A stretch of 64,000 nt of DNA from Kribbella pratensis (GCF_004365355.1 NZ_SODP01000001.1:1681473-1745472); one strand, 5' to 3'; counted from the first letter of the stretch, positions 51,059 through 59,931 are shown. A program made the numbers and translations. The notes: generated by a model not told the origin, from the letters alone.

Positions 51059-51535
51059 ATGCCTGTGACTCGTGTGCGGCGGCCTCGGCCGGCTGATATG
51101 GCGGTGCCTGTCGGGGCCCGGTCCGTGTTTACCGATGGGGCTTGTTCTGGGAATCCCGGGCCCGGGGGATGGGCCTGGGCGTTGTCGACGACGGAGTACG
51201 CGGCTGGGCACGAGGCGGTGTCGACGAATCAGCGGATGGAGATTCGGGCGGCGCTGGAGGCTGTGCGGGCCAACCCGGGGCCGCTGCTGGTGGTGTCCGA
51301 TTCGACGTACGTCGTGAACTGTTTCCGCGACCGCTGGCACCAGGGGTGGCTCGAGCGCGGCTGGCTGACGTCCGCCAGGAAGCCGGTTGCCAACCAAGAC
51401 TTGTGGGAACCGCTGGTCGCGTTGGTGATGGAGCGCGGCGACGTGGCCTTCCGGTGGGTGAAAGGCCACTCCGGCCACGAAATGAACGACTTCGTGGACC
51501 GGTTGGCGGTGGCTGCGGCTCAGACGGCGGGATAG
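51059..51535 (+). CDS. rnhA: Ribonuclease HI
   Basis: The 158-residue enzyme has the catalytic acids D26 (FTDGACSGNPGPGGWA), E61 (NQRMEIRAA), D81 (VVSDSTYVV) and D147 (FVDRLA), plus the handle-region HQGWLERGWLTSARKPVANQ. It degrades the RNA strand of RNA-DNA hybrids. Its 3' end overlaps the convergent GH84 gene by 16 bp. Confidence 0.93.
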   Translation: MPVTRVRRPRPADMAVPVGARSVFTDGACSGNPGPGGWAWALSTTEYAAGHEAVSTNQRMEIRAALEAVRANPGPLLVVSDSTYVVNCFRDRWHQGWLERGWLTSARKPVANQDLWEPLVALVMERGDVAFRWVKGHSGHEMNDFVDRLAVAAAQTAG

Positions 51536-54500
51536 ACCTCCGCTTCATAGAGCGAATAGCCGTACTGCGTCGCTCGGTGGACGCCTTGAAGACGGACATA
51601 CCGAGCGGTCGTGTCCAGCCACAGGGTGTCGGTGCCGCCGTCGCCGGCGGTGACCTCTGTCGCCGTGGTCCAGGTGGTGGCGTCATCGGAGACCTGGATC
51701 TTGTACGCGGACCCGTACGCCGCTTCCCAGCGGAGCACGACCTTGCCCAGATGCGTCGGCGCGCCCAGATCGACCTGGAGCCAGGACGCGTCGTCGTACG
51801 CCGATGCCCACCGGGTGGTCGTGTTGCCGTCGACTGCCAGGTCCGCGGTGAACGTCGTGCCAGGCTCGATGCCCGAGGCAACAACCGGGCGGTGGAGGGC
51901 GATGTTCGTATCGGAGACGCGAGGCCGGACGGCGACCCGCAGTACGGCGGACGTCGTACCGAACGTCATCGGGATATCCACATCGGCCAACGGAGCAGCA
52001 GCAGGCGGCGTCAACTTCACCGTCACCGACTGGGTGAGGCCGCGCCGCACCGTGAGCTGATCCGGGGCCTCAACCGTCCAGCCGGCCGGCGCCGCGAGGT
52101 GAAACCCGCCGGTCACGTCAGCGCGTGAACTGGCCGAGACGTCGACCACCACGCTGGACGTCCCACCCCGGATCACGTCGAGCCGATCGGAACTGGTGCC
52201 TAGGGCAACCGATGGCGTGTCGCTCCAGAGCGGGACAAGTTCAGCGACAGAGGGAGTCCCGCCCTTCCACACCAACCGCACAGCCTCGGCCGCCACATCA
52301 CCGACAGGAACCTCGGCGTACGCCGAAGAAACCCCGCCGACCCGCTTCCACGTGCCACCGACCCTGACCTCGACGTCGGCGGAACCCACGGACGTCGAGG
52401 ATTGCAGGACCGTCAGCCGGGACAACGAGCGCGGCGCCGACAAGGTGGCAACCAACGCATCACCCGCAGCCGGCGGACCAGCAGGCACATAGGCGGTCGA
52501 AACGTCACCATCGACAGCGCGCTGGTACGACGACCCCGCGGCAGGCGCCGGCGTGCCGCTGGCAGTCAGCGTGGTCACGTTCCCACCAACAGTCGCAACC
52601 GAGAACTCCCGCACCACCAGCCAGAAGTCGCTCGCCGTCAACGACCGGTACCGGACGTAGCGCGCGGTAGTTCCCATCGGAGGGGTGAACCGGACCTCGG
52701 CAGTCGTCGCGCGTGTGAGCTCGGTCCACTGCGTGCCGTCAACGGAGTACTCCAGCGCGCCCGAATGGATGTAGTCGTCCGGGCTCCCCGACTTGCCCAT
52801 CAGTACGGCGATGTCACCGAGCTGGACCGCCGACCCGAGATCGACCCGGACCTCCGAACCCGGCCCGGGCGCGCCGTTGCTCCAGAAGAAGGTGTTCTGA
52901 TCGCCGTCGACCATCCGAGCGGGCACGTTGTCCTGGTACGTGCCCAGATTGGTGGTTGCCGACTTGCCTGGCGTCACCCCGAGCCAGCGGTCGTGCACTC
53001 GGCCGACCTCGGCGATGAGCTCGTCGACGACCCGTTCGCCGATCCGCGGATAGGTCCCGTCATGCGGCGCGCGGCTGTCCCGGATGGCCTTGGCCTGCGT
53101 GACAAGCGCGCCCAGCTGCTGACGGGCGTTCCAAGCGGCCGCACCGTCGCCCGCCTCGAGCGCGGCCAGCAGGTCGAGGGCGCGGCTCATTGCCTGCCCC
53201 CAGAGTTCCGTTGCCTTGAGCCACGATTCCGCCTGGAGCGTGAACGCCGGATCGACCACACCGCTCCGGATCGTTCCCGGCGCCGCAGCGATCGCATTCA
53301 CCTGCGGCCGTAGCGCGGCGATGGCCTGGGTGCGTTGTCCGGCCTGCCACCGCTGCCAGAACGACTCGACCGCCGCGCCGAAGACCGGCGCGCTCTCCGG
53401 ATGCAGCGTCCCGTCGTACGTGTTGAGGTCGGCGAACACGCGCAAGGCGTCCGCCGTACGTCGATCGCCGCCCGCGCGCTCCTCGATCGCGCGTAGCCAG
53501 GCGGACGTGGCGTTGTACTGCGCAGGGTTCCAGCCGAACTCGGCGAACGAGTACAGCGCGAGCTTGCTCACCGCTGCCTGGTTCATCGGGTTCGAGATCA
53601 CGCCCACGACGTGGTCGGCGATCCCCGGTTCGCGGCCGGTGTACGGCGCGAGCAGCAACCGGCCGGCCGCGTAGTCGTTGACCGGGTAGTTGTCCCAGAT
53701 GAGGACGTCGTGCCCGAACACGGCCTTCGCCTGTGCCGCCTGCGCCGCGGTGATCGTCTGCGGGACGACTCCGACGCCGGTCCAGTGCACGACGACGGCT
53801 GGGTCGAGCTGCTCCCGCAGCACCTTCTTGTACGGCGTTTCGCTGACGTTGTAGTACTCCGTCGGCACCATCTGGAGCGGCGCCACATCGGGCTTGGACT
53901 CGACCCACTCGCGCTGGATCCGGTTGAGCAGATCGCTCTGCGCCCGCCCGGCTGCCTCGCCGCCGGTTCCGTACTTCGCGCGGTCCGCGTCGCAGTGCCA
54001 GGTGTTGTAGTCGATGTCGTCGAGCGGCACGTTGAACGACCGAGCACCGAGCGCGTACAAGGACTCGAACTTCGCTGTCAGCGCCTGGAAGTCGGCGTCG
54101 GAGGTGTAGCAGATCGACAGACCGGGGGAGAGCGCGAAGGTGAAGTCGACCTTGTTCTGTCGTGCGCGGGTGACGAGTTCACCGAGCTGCGCGAGCCTGT
54201 CCGCCGGATACGGATCACGCCATTGCTCACGGTGGTACGGGTCGTCCTTCGGCGCGTACTCGTAGGTGTTCATCCGATGCGCGCCGAGATAGTCGAGGTG
54301 GTCCAGCCGGTCGGCCTGCGACCACGGTGTGCCGTAGAAGCCCTCGATCGAGCCGCGGTACCGCATGGTCGGCCAGTCCCGGACAGCGATCCCAGGCATC
54401 CAGTGCCGTGCCTGCACCAGTTGTGCGAGCGACTCCGCGGCGTAGAACGTGCCGTCGGAGTCGACTCCGTCGAGCACGATCTGCGCACGGTCCTGCCGAT

Positions 54501-54876
54501 CGCGCCCGGCGGCGAGCACGTATCCCTCGGCCGGCAGCCCGGTGCTGTCCTGGACGCGGAGCGCGGACAGCACGGACGACGAACGGCCGAGCCAGATGGT
54601 CGTGGGTGTGCCGGGATCGCTGCCGTCCGTCGTACGTACGGTCTTCACACCCGCATCGGCCAGCGCCGCGCGGACGACGCGTTCGGCGTCCGCGTCGGAT
54701 CGCGACGTACGGACCAACCCGACCACCGGCGTGATCGGGAACCCGTCGCTGCGCTGAACGACCTGCTGTGGTGCGGGACTGATCGCCGGCGCAACAGCCG
54801 GTGCGGCGGTTGCGCTCGGCGCGGCAACTGCGAGTGGAGAGGTGAGGGCGAGCAGGGCGGACAGGAGAAGGCGCAT
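51520..54876 (-). CDS. Secreted GH84 beta-N-acetylglucosaminidase with discoidin domains
   Basis: The 1118-residue protein comprises a signal peptide (MRLLLSALLALTSPLAVAAP), a GH20b-like N-terminal domain (to about 165) and a GH84 TIM barrel with YRGSIEGFYGTPWSQ and catalytic pair D286-D287 (FNVPLDDIDYN). A helical domain, two F5/8-type (discoidin) carbohydrate-binding modules and an NPCBM/NEW3-like segment between them follow. It removes beta-GlcNAc, probably from chitin, mucin or cell wall, by substrate-assisted catalysis. A good promoter (TTGACG at 54931-54936, TAACTA at 54906-54911, minus strand) and GAGGAG precede it. Confidence 0.93.
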   Translation of the reverse strand: MRLLLSALLALTSPLAVAAPSATAAPAVAPAISPAPQQVVQRSDGFPITPVVGLVRTSRSDADAERVVRAALADAGVKTVRTTDGSDPGTPTTIWLGRSSSVLSALRVQDSTGLPAEGYVLAAGRDRQDRAQIVLDGVDSDGTFYAAESLAQLVQARHWMPGIAVRDWPTMRYRGSIEGFYGTPWSQADRLDHLDYLGAHRMNTYEYAPKDDPYHREQWRDPYPADRLAQLGELVTRARQNKVDFTFALSPGLSICYTSDADFQALTAKFESLYALGARSFNVPLDDIDYNTWHCDADRAKYGTGGEAAGRAQSDLLNRIQREWVESKPDVAPLQMVPTEYYNVSETPYKKVLREQLDPAVVVHWTGVGVVPQTITAAQAAQAKAVFGHDVLIWDNYPVNDYAAGRLLLAPYTGREPGIADHVVGVISNPMNQAAVSKLALYSFAEFGWNPAQYNATSAWLRAIEERAGGDRRTADALRVFADLNTYDGTLHPESAPVFGAAVESFWQRWQAGQRTQAIAALRPQVNAIAAAPGTIRSGVVDPAFTLQAESWLKATELWGQAMSRALDLLAALEAGDGAAAWNARQQLGALVTQAKAIRDSRAPHDGTYPRIGERVVDELIAEVGRVHDRWLGVTPGKSATTNLGTYQDNVPARMVDGDQNTFFWSNGAPGPGSEVRVDLGSAVQLGDIAVLMGKSGSPDDYIHSGALEYSVDGTQWTELTRATTAEVRFTPPMGTTARYVRYRSLTASDFWLVVREFSVATVGGNVTTLTASGTPAPAAGSSYQRAVDGDVSTAYVPAGPPAAGDALVATLSAPRSLSRLTVLQSSTSVGSADVEVRVGGTWKRVGGVSSAYAEVPVGDVAAEAVRLVWKGGTPSVAELVPLWSDTPSVALGTSSDRLDVIRGGTSSVVVDVSASSRADVTGGFHLAAPAGWTVEAPDQLTVRRGLTQSVTVKLTPPAAAPLADVDIPMTFGTTSAVLRVAVRPRVSDTNIALHRPVVASGIEPGTTFTADLAVDGNTTTRWASAYDDASWLQVDLGAPTHLGKVVLRWEAAYGSAYKIQVSDDATTWTTATEVTAGDGGTDTLWLDTTARYVRLQGVHRATQYGYSLYEAEVYPAV

Positions 54877-54905
54877 CGAGTCTCCTCAGGCAGGGCGGTT
54901 CCAGC

Positions 54906-54936
54906 TAGTTAGCCATTGCGCAGAACTGCTCGTCAA
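54906..54936 (-). promoter_or_regulatory. Promoter of the GH84 gene
   Basis: On the minus strand TTGACG and TAACTA are separated by 19 bp, 30 bp before the start at 54876. The match to the housekeeping consensus is good although the spacer is slightly long. Confidence 0.5.
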
Positions 54937-54965
54937 GACGTTAACCTGCTCAATTGCAGGCACTT

Positions 54966-56240
54966 CTAGAAGCCGCTCCGGTGGTGGAAGGCAGGCGGCG
55001 TGCCGTGGAGGGACCGGTGAGTGGCGGCGGGGTCGGTGAAGAAGTTCGGGAGCTGGAGCTCGGGGGAGTAGTAGCGGTGGAAGACCGGGGTCAGGGAGCC
55101 GGACATCGGCGGGACGATCCAGGTCCAGTCCGCGGGGCACTGGCGGCCGGCTCGTTCCTCTCGCTCCACGTGGATGAGGAACCTGCGGGACTCGGTGTGG
55201 TGATCGGTGATCGTGACGCCGCTCAGGTTGAACGAGTGCAGGACGGCGCGGTTGATCTCGACCAGCGCGCGGTCGCGCCATAACGACGTCTCGTCGGTGG
55301 TGTCCAGGCCCATGCGTTCCGCGACCTCCGGGACCATCGCATAGCGATCTGTGTCGCCGAAGTTGCGGGCGCCGATCTCCGTGCCCATGTACCAGCCGTT
55401 GAAGGGCGCGGCAGGGTAGGAGACACCGCCGATGACGAGGCGGTTGTTGCTGATCACCGGTACGGCGTGCCAGCGCATGCCCAGGTCCGCGAACCATGGC
55501 ATTTCGGGGTGCGCCAGGGGCACTTCGTGGACGGCTTCGACCGGGAGCTCGAACATCCGCGGCCCCTCCTCGACGGTCTCCACAACGAGCGGGAGTACGT
55601 CGAAGGCGCCCGGGTGGTCGGGCTGCTTCCATCCGCGCCGGATGAGTTCGCTGGTGAAGGCGCGGTAACGGGGGTCCCCGAGAACGCGTCCGTCCGGCTG
55701 CTCGTACCCGGCGTACCGGATGAGTTGCTCGTTCCAGATCCTGGGCGCCGGGCGGGACGGCGTCTCGGGAGCGAAGACGCTGATCATCGGGCGGATCTTC
55801 CCGCCGTTGTGGGCCTCCCGCAGATGGTCGAAGCAGTGCCCGGCGACGCCGCGGGCGTCGGAGACCGTCCGCAGGTCGCGGACCTGCAGACTGCGCCAGT
55901 ACAGCCGGCCGATGCAGCGGGCGTTGTTGCGCCAGGCGACCCGGGCGCCGAAGGCCAGCTCCTCGGGAGTGTGCCAGTACGTGCCGGTCAGGTCGATCTC
56001 ACGCATCACCGCCGCAAGCCGTGGCCCCATCCAGCCGGCCTTGGGGTTCTCGGCGTGAAAGAGCTCGAGGAACTCCTTGGCTGCCGCCCGGACCATCTCG
56101 ATGTCACTGCTGTCGAGACCCGGCGCCGGATCTGGCCGGTTGATCGGGTGGCTTGCCCGCGCCCGGATCCGCCCGGGACCCGGCGAGGCCCGCCGCCCGG
56201 TCCGCGGAGCTTTGCCCCACGATCGGTCGCCGGGGTTCAT
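54966..56240 (-). CDS. nos: Nitric oxide synthase oxygenase
   Basis: The 424-residue bacterial NOS has the heme-ligand C109 (WRNNARCIGRLYW), substrate Glu E288 in NGWYMGTEIGARNFGD, and the biopterin-site DWTWIVPPMSGSLTPVFH. It oxidises L-Arg to citrulline and NO and needs an outside reductase. Its Arg/Pro-rich N-terminal extension of about 45 residues is unusual. Last gene of a minus-strand operon after flavohemoglobin and a coiled-coil protein; its start overlaps the coiled-coil stop by 4 bp. Confidence 0.95.
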   Translation of the reverse strand: MNPGDRSWGKAPRTGRRASPGPGRIRARASHPINRPDPAPGLDSSDIEMVRAAAKEFLELFHAENPKAGWMGPRLAAVMREIDLTGTYWHTPEELAFGARVAWRNNARCIGRLYWRSLQVRDLRTVSDARGVAGHCFDHLREAHNGGKIRPMISVFAPETPSRPAPRIWNEQLIRYAGYEQPDGRVLGDPRYRAFTSELIRRGWKQPDHPGAFDVLPLVVETVEEGPRMFELPVEAVHEVPLAHPEMPWFADLGMRWHAVPVISNNRLVIGGVSYPAAPFNGWYMGTEIGARNFGDTDRYAMVPEVAERMGLDTTDETSLWRDRALVEINRAVLHSFNLSGVTITDHHTESRRFLIHVEREERAGRQCPADWTWIVPPMSGSLTPVFHRYYSPELQLPNFFTDPAATHRSLHGTPPAFHHRSGF

Positions 56241-56839
56241 GGGGTACCTGGACGTCGGGTCTGCCAGTCGCCGGAGTTGTCGAAGAAGGGATCGTGCTGG
56301 GTCAGCGGCTCGCCGGGCACGGGCTTGCTCCCGAGCCGGTCGACCTCGGTCGCGAACGAGTCGACGATCGACTGCATGTGCGCCTGCGCCGACTTGGCGT
56401 ACGAACGAACCTGCTCGCCGGCCGTGTCCATGGCATCGGCGACGATCTTGCGCTCGTGTGCGCGTGCCTGGCCGATCCGCTCCCGGGCGTCCCGGCTGAC
56501 GTCCTGGACCATCTCCTCGACCACGAGCTGCGCCTGGCTGAACATCTGGACGACCTGTTCGTTGACGCGGTCGCCGGCCTGCTCGTACTGGTCCAGCTCG
56601 GCCTGGACCCGCTGCAGCTCCGCCTGTCCGCGCTGGAGCTCGCTCTGGAGACGCTCGTTCCTGGCCCGGGTCTCGCCGAGCTCGCGTTCGGTCTGCTGGA
56701 TCTGGTCAGCCAGCTGATCGAGGTATCCGTAGACCGTGTCGGCGTCGAGACCCCGCATCCTGCGCCGGAACCTCTCCTCCCGGATCGAGCGGGGTGTCTG
56801 ATAACGCGGCGAGCCTTGGCGGTGGCTGTTGGACGTCAC
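56237..56839 (-). CDS. DivIVA-like coiled-coil protein
   Basis: The 200-residue protein has a short N-terminal DivIVA-like segment (FRRRMRGLDADTVYGYLDQL) and then a long coiled coil (60-180), with a polar tail. DivIVA-type proteins localise to curved membranes and scaffold partners; here it may position NOS. GTG 56839 has AGGAGA in front, but this start makes the gene overlap the flavohemoglobin 3' end by 134 bp; ATG 56758 would still overlap by 53 bp. Confidence 0.8.
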   Translation of the reverse strand: MTSNSHRQGSPRYQTPRSIREERFRRRMRGLDADTVYGYLDQLADQIQQTERELGETRARNERLQSELQRGQAELQRVQAELDQYEQAGDRVNEQVVQMFSQAQLVVEEMVQDVSRDARERIGQARAHERKIVADAMDTAGEQVRSYAKSAQAHMQSIVDSFATEVDRLGSKPVPGEPLTQHDPFFDNSGDWQTRRPGTP

Positions 56840-58010
56840 GTGTCGTCTCCTGACCTGAGAGTGCCGGCGCCACGGTGTGCTCACCCGCGGCTGCGTAGTA
56901 GAAGTGCTCGTACTTGATGTGTTCGGGCTGCATGCCCGCCGCGGCCAGCTGCTCCAGCGTGTGCGCGACCATCTGCGGGCCGCCGCACACCATCGCCGTC
57001 CGGCCGTACAGGGCCTGGCGGGCCGCGACCGTGCCGACCTTCCCGCGCGTGCCGGGATAGGAGGCGTCGTCGGACACGACCTCGGTGTAGTCGAACCAGG
57101 CCCGGTCCTGGGCCAGCGCCTTGAGCCGCGGACGGTCGTACAGGTGCCAGGGCAGCCGTACGCCGTGCAGCAAGTGGACCAGCGGTCCGTTGCCGGTGCG
57201 CGTCCATTCGTTGTCGACCTGCTCGAGGACGGCCAGGAGCGGAGCGAGACCGGTGCCGCCGGCGACCATCAGCAGTTCCCGCTCGTCACCGTCCCGCCGG
57301 GTCAACCGCTCACCGATCGGTGCGCCGAGCTTCACGGTGTCGCCGGGCTTGAGGCTGCGGACCACGGCCGGGCTCACCTGGCCGCCGTCGATCTGCTGCA
57401 CGTGCAGATCGATCGAGCCGTCGGCGCGTGGGGCGTTGGCCGGGCTGAAGTACCGCCACTGCCGGGGCCGCTGCGGTATCTCCATCGACACCGACTGGCC
57501 GGGACGGAACCGGAACACCTGCCGCGGCTGGACCTTCAGCAGGGTGAGGTCCATGGTCCGGCGTTCGACCGAGAGCACGTCGGCGTCCCACCAGTCAGGG
57601 CTGGTCTCCTCCGACGTCTCGGCCGCCTCGACCATGATCCGCGCGACCACCTGGTACGCCGCGGTCCAGTGTGCGGCGAGGTCCTCGTCCCATTCGGGCC
57701 CGAGGAAGTGCTTCAGGGTGGCGCAGAGCGAGGCCCCGACGGCGTTGTAGTGCTCCGCGACGACGGCGTACTTGCGATGGTCGCGGCCGAGGTGCTGGAG
57801 GAAGTTCGCATCGTTCTCGAGCTGGTCGGCATGACTGACGATCCGGCCGAGTGCGCTGACGAACTTGTCCCGCTGGTTCGACATCGAGAGCGGGAACATC
57901 GCCCGCACCTCGGGATGGGACACGAAGATGTGGGAGTAGAAGTACAGCGCTACCTGATCTCCGTACGCCGACACGCGGTCCCAGCTGCTTTGTAGTGCGT
58001 AGGCATCCAT
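56706..58010 (-). CDS. Flavohemoglobin (globin with FAD/NAD reductase)
   Basis: The 434-residue protein has a globin domain (1-135, proximal H87 in VVAEHYNAVG, YFYSHIFVSHPEVRAMFP), a FAD-binding domain (RQWRYFSPANAP) and an NAD domain (MVAGGTGLAPLLAVLEQ, MVCGGPQMVAHTL, HIKYEHFYYA). It normally converts NO to nitrate; its reductase half could also feed electrons to NOS. An extra C-terminal tail of about 45 residues reads into the next gene. First gene of the NO operon. Confidence 0.92.
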   Translation of the reverse strand: MDAYALQSSWDRVSAYGDQVALYFYSHIFVSHPEVRAMFPLSMSNQRDKFVSALGRIVSHADQLENDANFLQHLGRDHRKYAVVAEHYNAVGASLCATLKHFLGPEWDEDLAAHWTAAYQVVARIMVEAAETSEETSPDWWDADVLSVERRTMDLTLLKVQPRQVFRFRPGQSVSMEIPQRPRQWRYFSPANAPRADGSIDLHVQQIDGGQVSPAVVRSLKPGDTVKLGAPIGERLTRRDGDERELLMVAGGTGLAPLLAVLEQVDNEWTRTGNGPLVHLLHGVRLPWHLYDRPRLKALAQDRAWFDYTEVVSDDASYPGTRGKVGTVAARQALYGRTAMVCGGPQMVAHTLEQLAAAGMQPEHIKYEHFYYAAAGEHTVAPALSGQETTRDVQQPPPRLAALSDTPLDPGGEVPAQDAGSRRRHGLRIPRSAG

Positions 58011-58444
58011 GGGGCTTGACTATCCGGCTCGGAACGGCAGCTCCTCGAGGGAGACGGACATGTGCTCCGGGTCGTCGGCAGGTCGTGCCGACGGGTACTG
58101 CGTTGACAAGAGTTCCCTCCACCTTTCAGCCCCCGAGGCTGTCCACTCTTCGTGATCCTCCCGATCTACCCCCGTGTTCGCGGCTTGAAACGGCGTGTCG
58201 GACTCAAACGTCTCGAAAATCTAGAGCTGGGGTCGAGAGTCAATCGCTTGATCTACAAGGCGATCCGGAATCCTGATGTTGCTCATAGCAACTAACGCCG
58301 CAGGGCCGTCAGTTAATCGATTGACTCCGGCGGGCGCGGCCTGATCTGCTGGGAGGCTGATGCGCCGGAGCGGCCGGTGCGGACCGGGAGGAGGAGAGCC
58401 ATGTCTGTTCTGTCCTGCAGCTTTGCTCTGAAAGGTTCATCGGT
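58011..58444. promoter_or_regulatory. Regulatory spacer between flavohemoglobin and RNHCP genes
   Basis: A 434-bp gene-free region. GAGTCAATCG (58237-58246) and its inverse CGATTGACTC (58318-58327) flank the palindrome GTTGCTCATAGCAAC (58278-58292). A small frame starting at ATG 58401 with a very good GGAGGAG site encodes 28 residues (MSVLSCSFALKGSSVWLSHV, and so on) in another frame than the RNHCP gene. The symmetric arrangement looks like a multi-site operator region for the NO operon. Confidence 0.55.
58278..58292. promoter_or_regulatory. Palindrome GTTGC-N5-GCAAC (site 3)
   Basis: GTTGCTCATAGCAAC is a perfect 6-3-6 palindrome (GTTGCT/AGCAAC) 268 bp upstream of the flavohemoglobin gene. 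Its core is shared with the sites at 38174-38192 and 44333-44347. Confidence 0.5.
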
Positions 58445-58849
58445 TTGGCTTTCGCACGTTCGTTCAGTTGTGAACACTGCGGCGTAGAGGTCTCCCTCGA
58501 CGCCCCTGGAACCACCCATCGCAATCACTGCCCGAGTTGCCTGTGGTCGCGTCATCTCGACCGCAATGTGCCGGGTGATCGCAAGGCAGACTGCTCCGGC
58601 GGCATGGAGCCGATCGCGGTCACGGTCCGCGGCGAGGGCCGTTGGGTCCTGATCCACAGGTGCACCAATTGCGGGCGCCTTCGGCTCAACAAGACCGCCG
58701 GCGACGACAACGTCCTGCTGCTGATGCGGCTCGCGGCGCTGCCGCTCACGATGCCGTTCATCCCGTTCGCGGCCGAGCCGGTGGCCGAGCCCATGGCTGG
58801 GGTCAACGGCGTCACTCGCAAGCCGAGGGCCCGTAAGGCCAAGACCTGA
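58445..58849 (+). CDS. RNHCP domain protein
   Basis: The 134-residue protein has zinc-binding Cys pairs and the family signature (FSCEHCGVEV, THRNHCPSCLWSRHLD, DRKADCSGGMEPIAV, HRCTNCGRLRLNKTAGDDN). The function is unknown; the Cys pairs suggest a zinc ribbon. The start is uncertain: TTG 58445 gives the expected short N-terminus with AAAGG upstream, while the best ribosome-binding site belongs to ATG 58401 in another frame. Confidence 0.8.
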   Translation: MAFARSFSCEHCGVEVSLDAPGTTHRNHCPSCLWSRHLDRNVPGDRKADCSGGMEPIAVTVRGEGRWVLIHRCTNCGRLRLNKTAGDDNVLLLMRLAALPLTMPFIPFAAEPVAEPMAGVNGVTRKPRARKAKT

Positions 58850-58851
58850 GC

Positions 58852-59931
58852 TCAGCCCGGCAGTCTGCGTTTGACGAGGCCCCAGAACGTCTGGGGCCAG
58901 GTGTAGAGGAACAGCACGCAGAGGCCGACGTACATGGCCACTGTGAACCAGCCCAGCGCCTCGATCCCGGTGTGGTGGCTGATGACGCTCATCCCGGTGA
59001 CGATCGTGCCCCAGGAGAACGGCGTCGCCCACCACGCCATCGAGAACTTGAGCCCCTTCCCGAAGGCCCAGACGATCATCGCGACACACAGCGCTGCCCA
59101 CAGCAGCGTGAATCCCATGATCGGTACGCCGGCGACGATGGACAGCGTCTGGAGTCCGGTGTCGAACGGTGCGGGCAGGCCGGCCTTCGTCGCCTGATCG
59201 CCGAGGTTGCCGAGCGCGTTGACGCCCTGCCCGAACGGCGCGATGGCGATGAACAGGAGCGGCGTGGCCTGGATCGGGAGCGGGCCGTGGACGAACAGCC
59301 GCTGCAGCACGAGCGGTAGCACCACGATCGTCATGATCAGGTCGAGGCCGAACATCGCGTACAGGCAGGTGACGAACAGCGCCTTCCCCTGGCCCGGGTC
59401 CAGGTGTTGCAGCAGTGGCAGGGCGAAGGCGGCCGACACCATCGTCCCGGTCGGCGGCAGCAGCCAGGCGGGGGACTGGCCGATGATGCTCAGGTCGTAC
59501 TTGATGATCATCAGCAACGTCAGCCCGACCGCACAGACGAGACCGACGAGGGTGCCGATCGTCCACAACGTCGTACTCAGGCCGATCGCCAGGCTGTCCG
59601 GCAGGAACGTGTGCCCGACGGTGTAGCAGATCAGTCCGGTGGCGAGAAAGGCCAGCGAGATGCACGCGTAGAAGGGCGCGACCGTGGGGTCGAGCAGATC
59701 GGCCCGGGCCTGGTCGGAGTGCGCGTACCAGTGAATGCCGCGGGCAACCACCAGTGCGACGAGCTCGACGAAGGCCAGTACGGCGAAGACCTGCCAGACC
59801 CGCAGCGCGCCCGGGAACTGGTGTGGTAGCGCGATCCCGGCACCCGGAATGATGGCGGTCCCCATGATCGCGGCGTACCAGTTCGGTCCCAGGTGGCGGA
59901 ACGCCGGCCAGCGCCGGTCGTCGGCACTCAT
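58852..59931 (-). CDS. TDT/SLAC1 family transporter
   Basis: The 359-residue protein has ten transmembrane helices in the TDT (TehA/SLAC1/C4-dicarboxylate) pattern: HLGPNWYAAIMGTAIIPGAG at the start, and GGNLG-like NALGNLGDQATKAGLP later. It probably exports an anion or organic acid or sulfite. Its start overlaps the TetR stop by 1 bp (TGATG), so the two form an operon. Confidence 0.88.
   Translation of the reverse strand: MSADDRRWPAFRHLGPNWYAAIMGTAIIPGAGIALPHQFPGALRVWQVFAVLAFVELVALVVARGIHWYAHSDQARADLLDPTVAPFYACISLAFLATGLICYTVGHTFLPDSLAIGLSTTLWTIGTLVGLVCAVGLTLLMIIKYDLSIIGQSPAWLLPPTGTMVSAAFALPLLQHLDPGQGKALFVTCLYAMFGLDLIMTIVVLPLVLQRLFVHGPLPIQATPLLFIAIAPFGQGVNALGNLGDQATKAGLPAPFDTGLQTLSIVAGVPIMGFTLLWAALCVAMIVWAFGKGLKFSMAWWATPFSWGTIVTGMSVISHHTGIEALGWFTVAMYVGLCVLFLYTWPQTFWGLVKRRLPG

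Noticed and set aside
54441..54912. Plus-strand frames antisense to the GH84 gene start
   Set aside because: Shadow frames; the minus strand has a signal peptide, promoter and ribosome-binding site.
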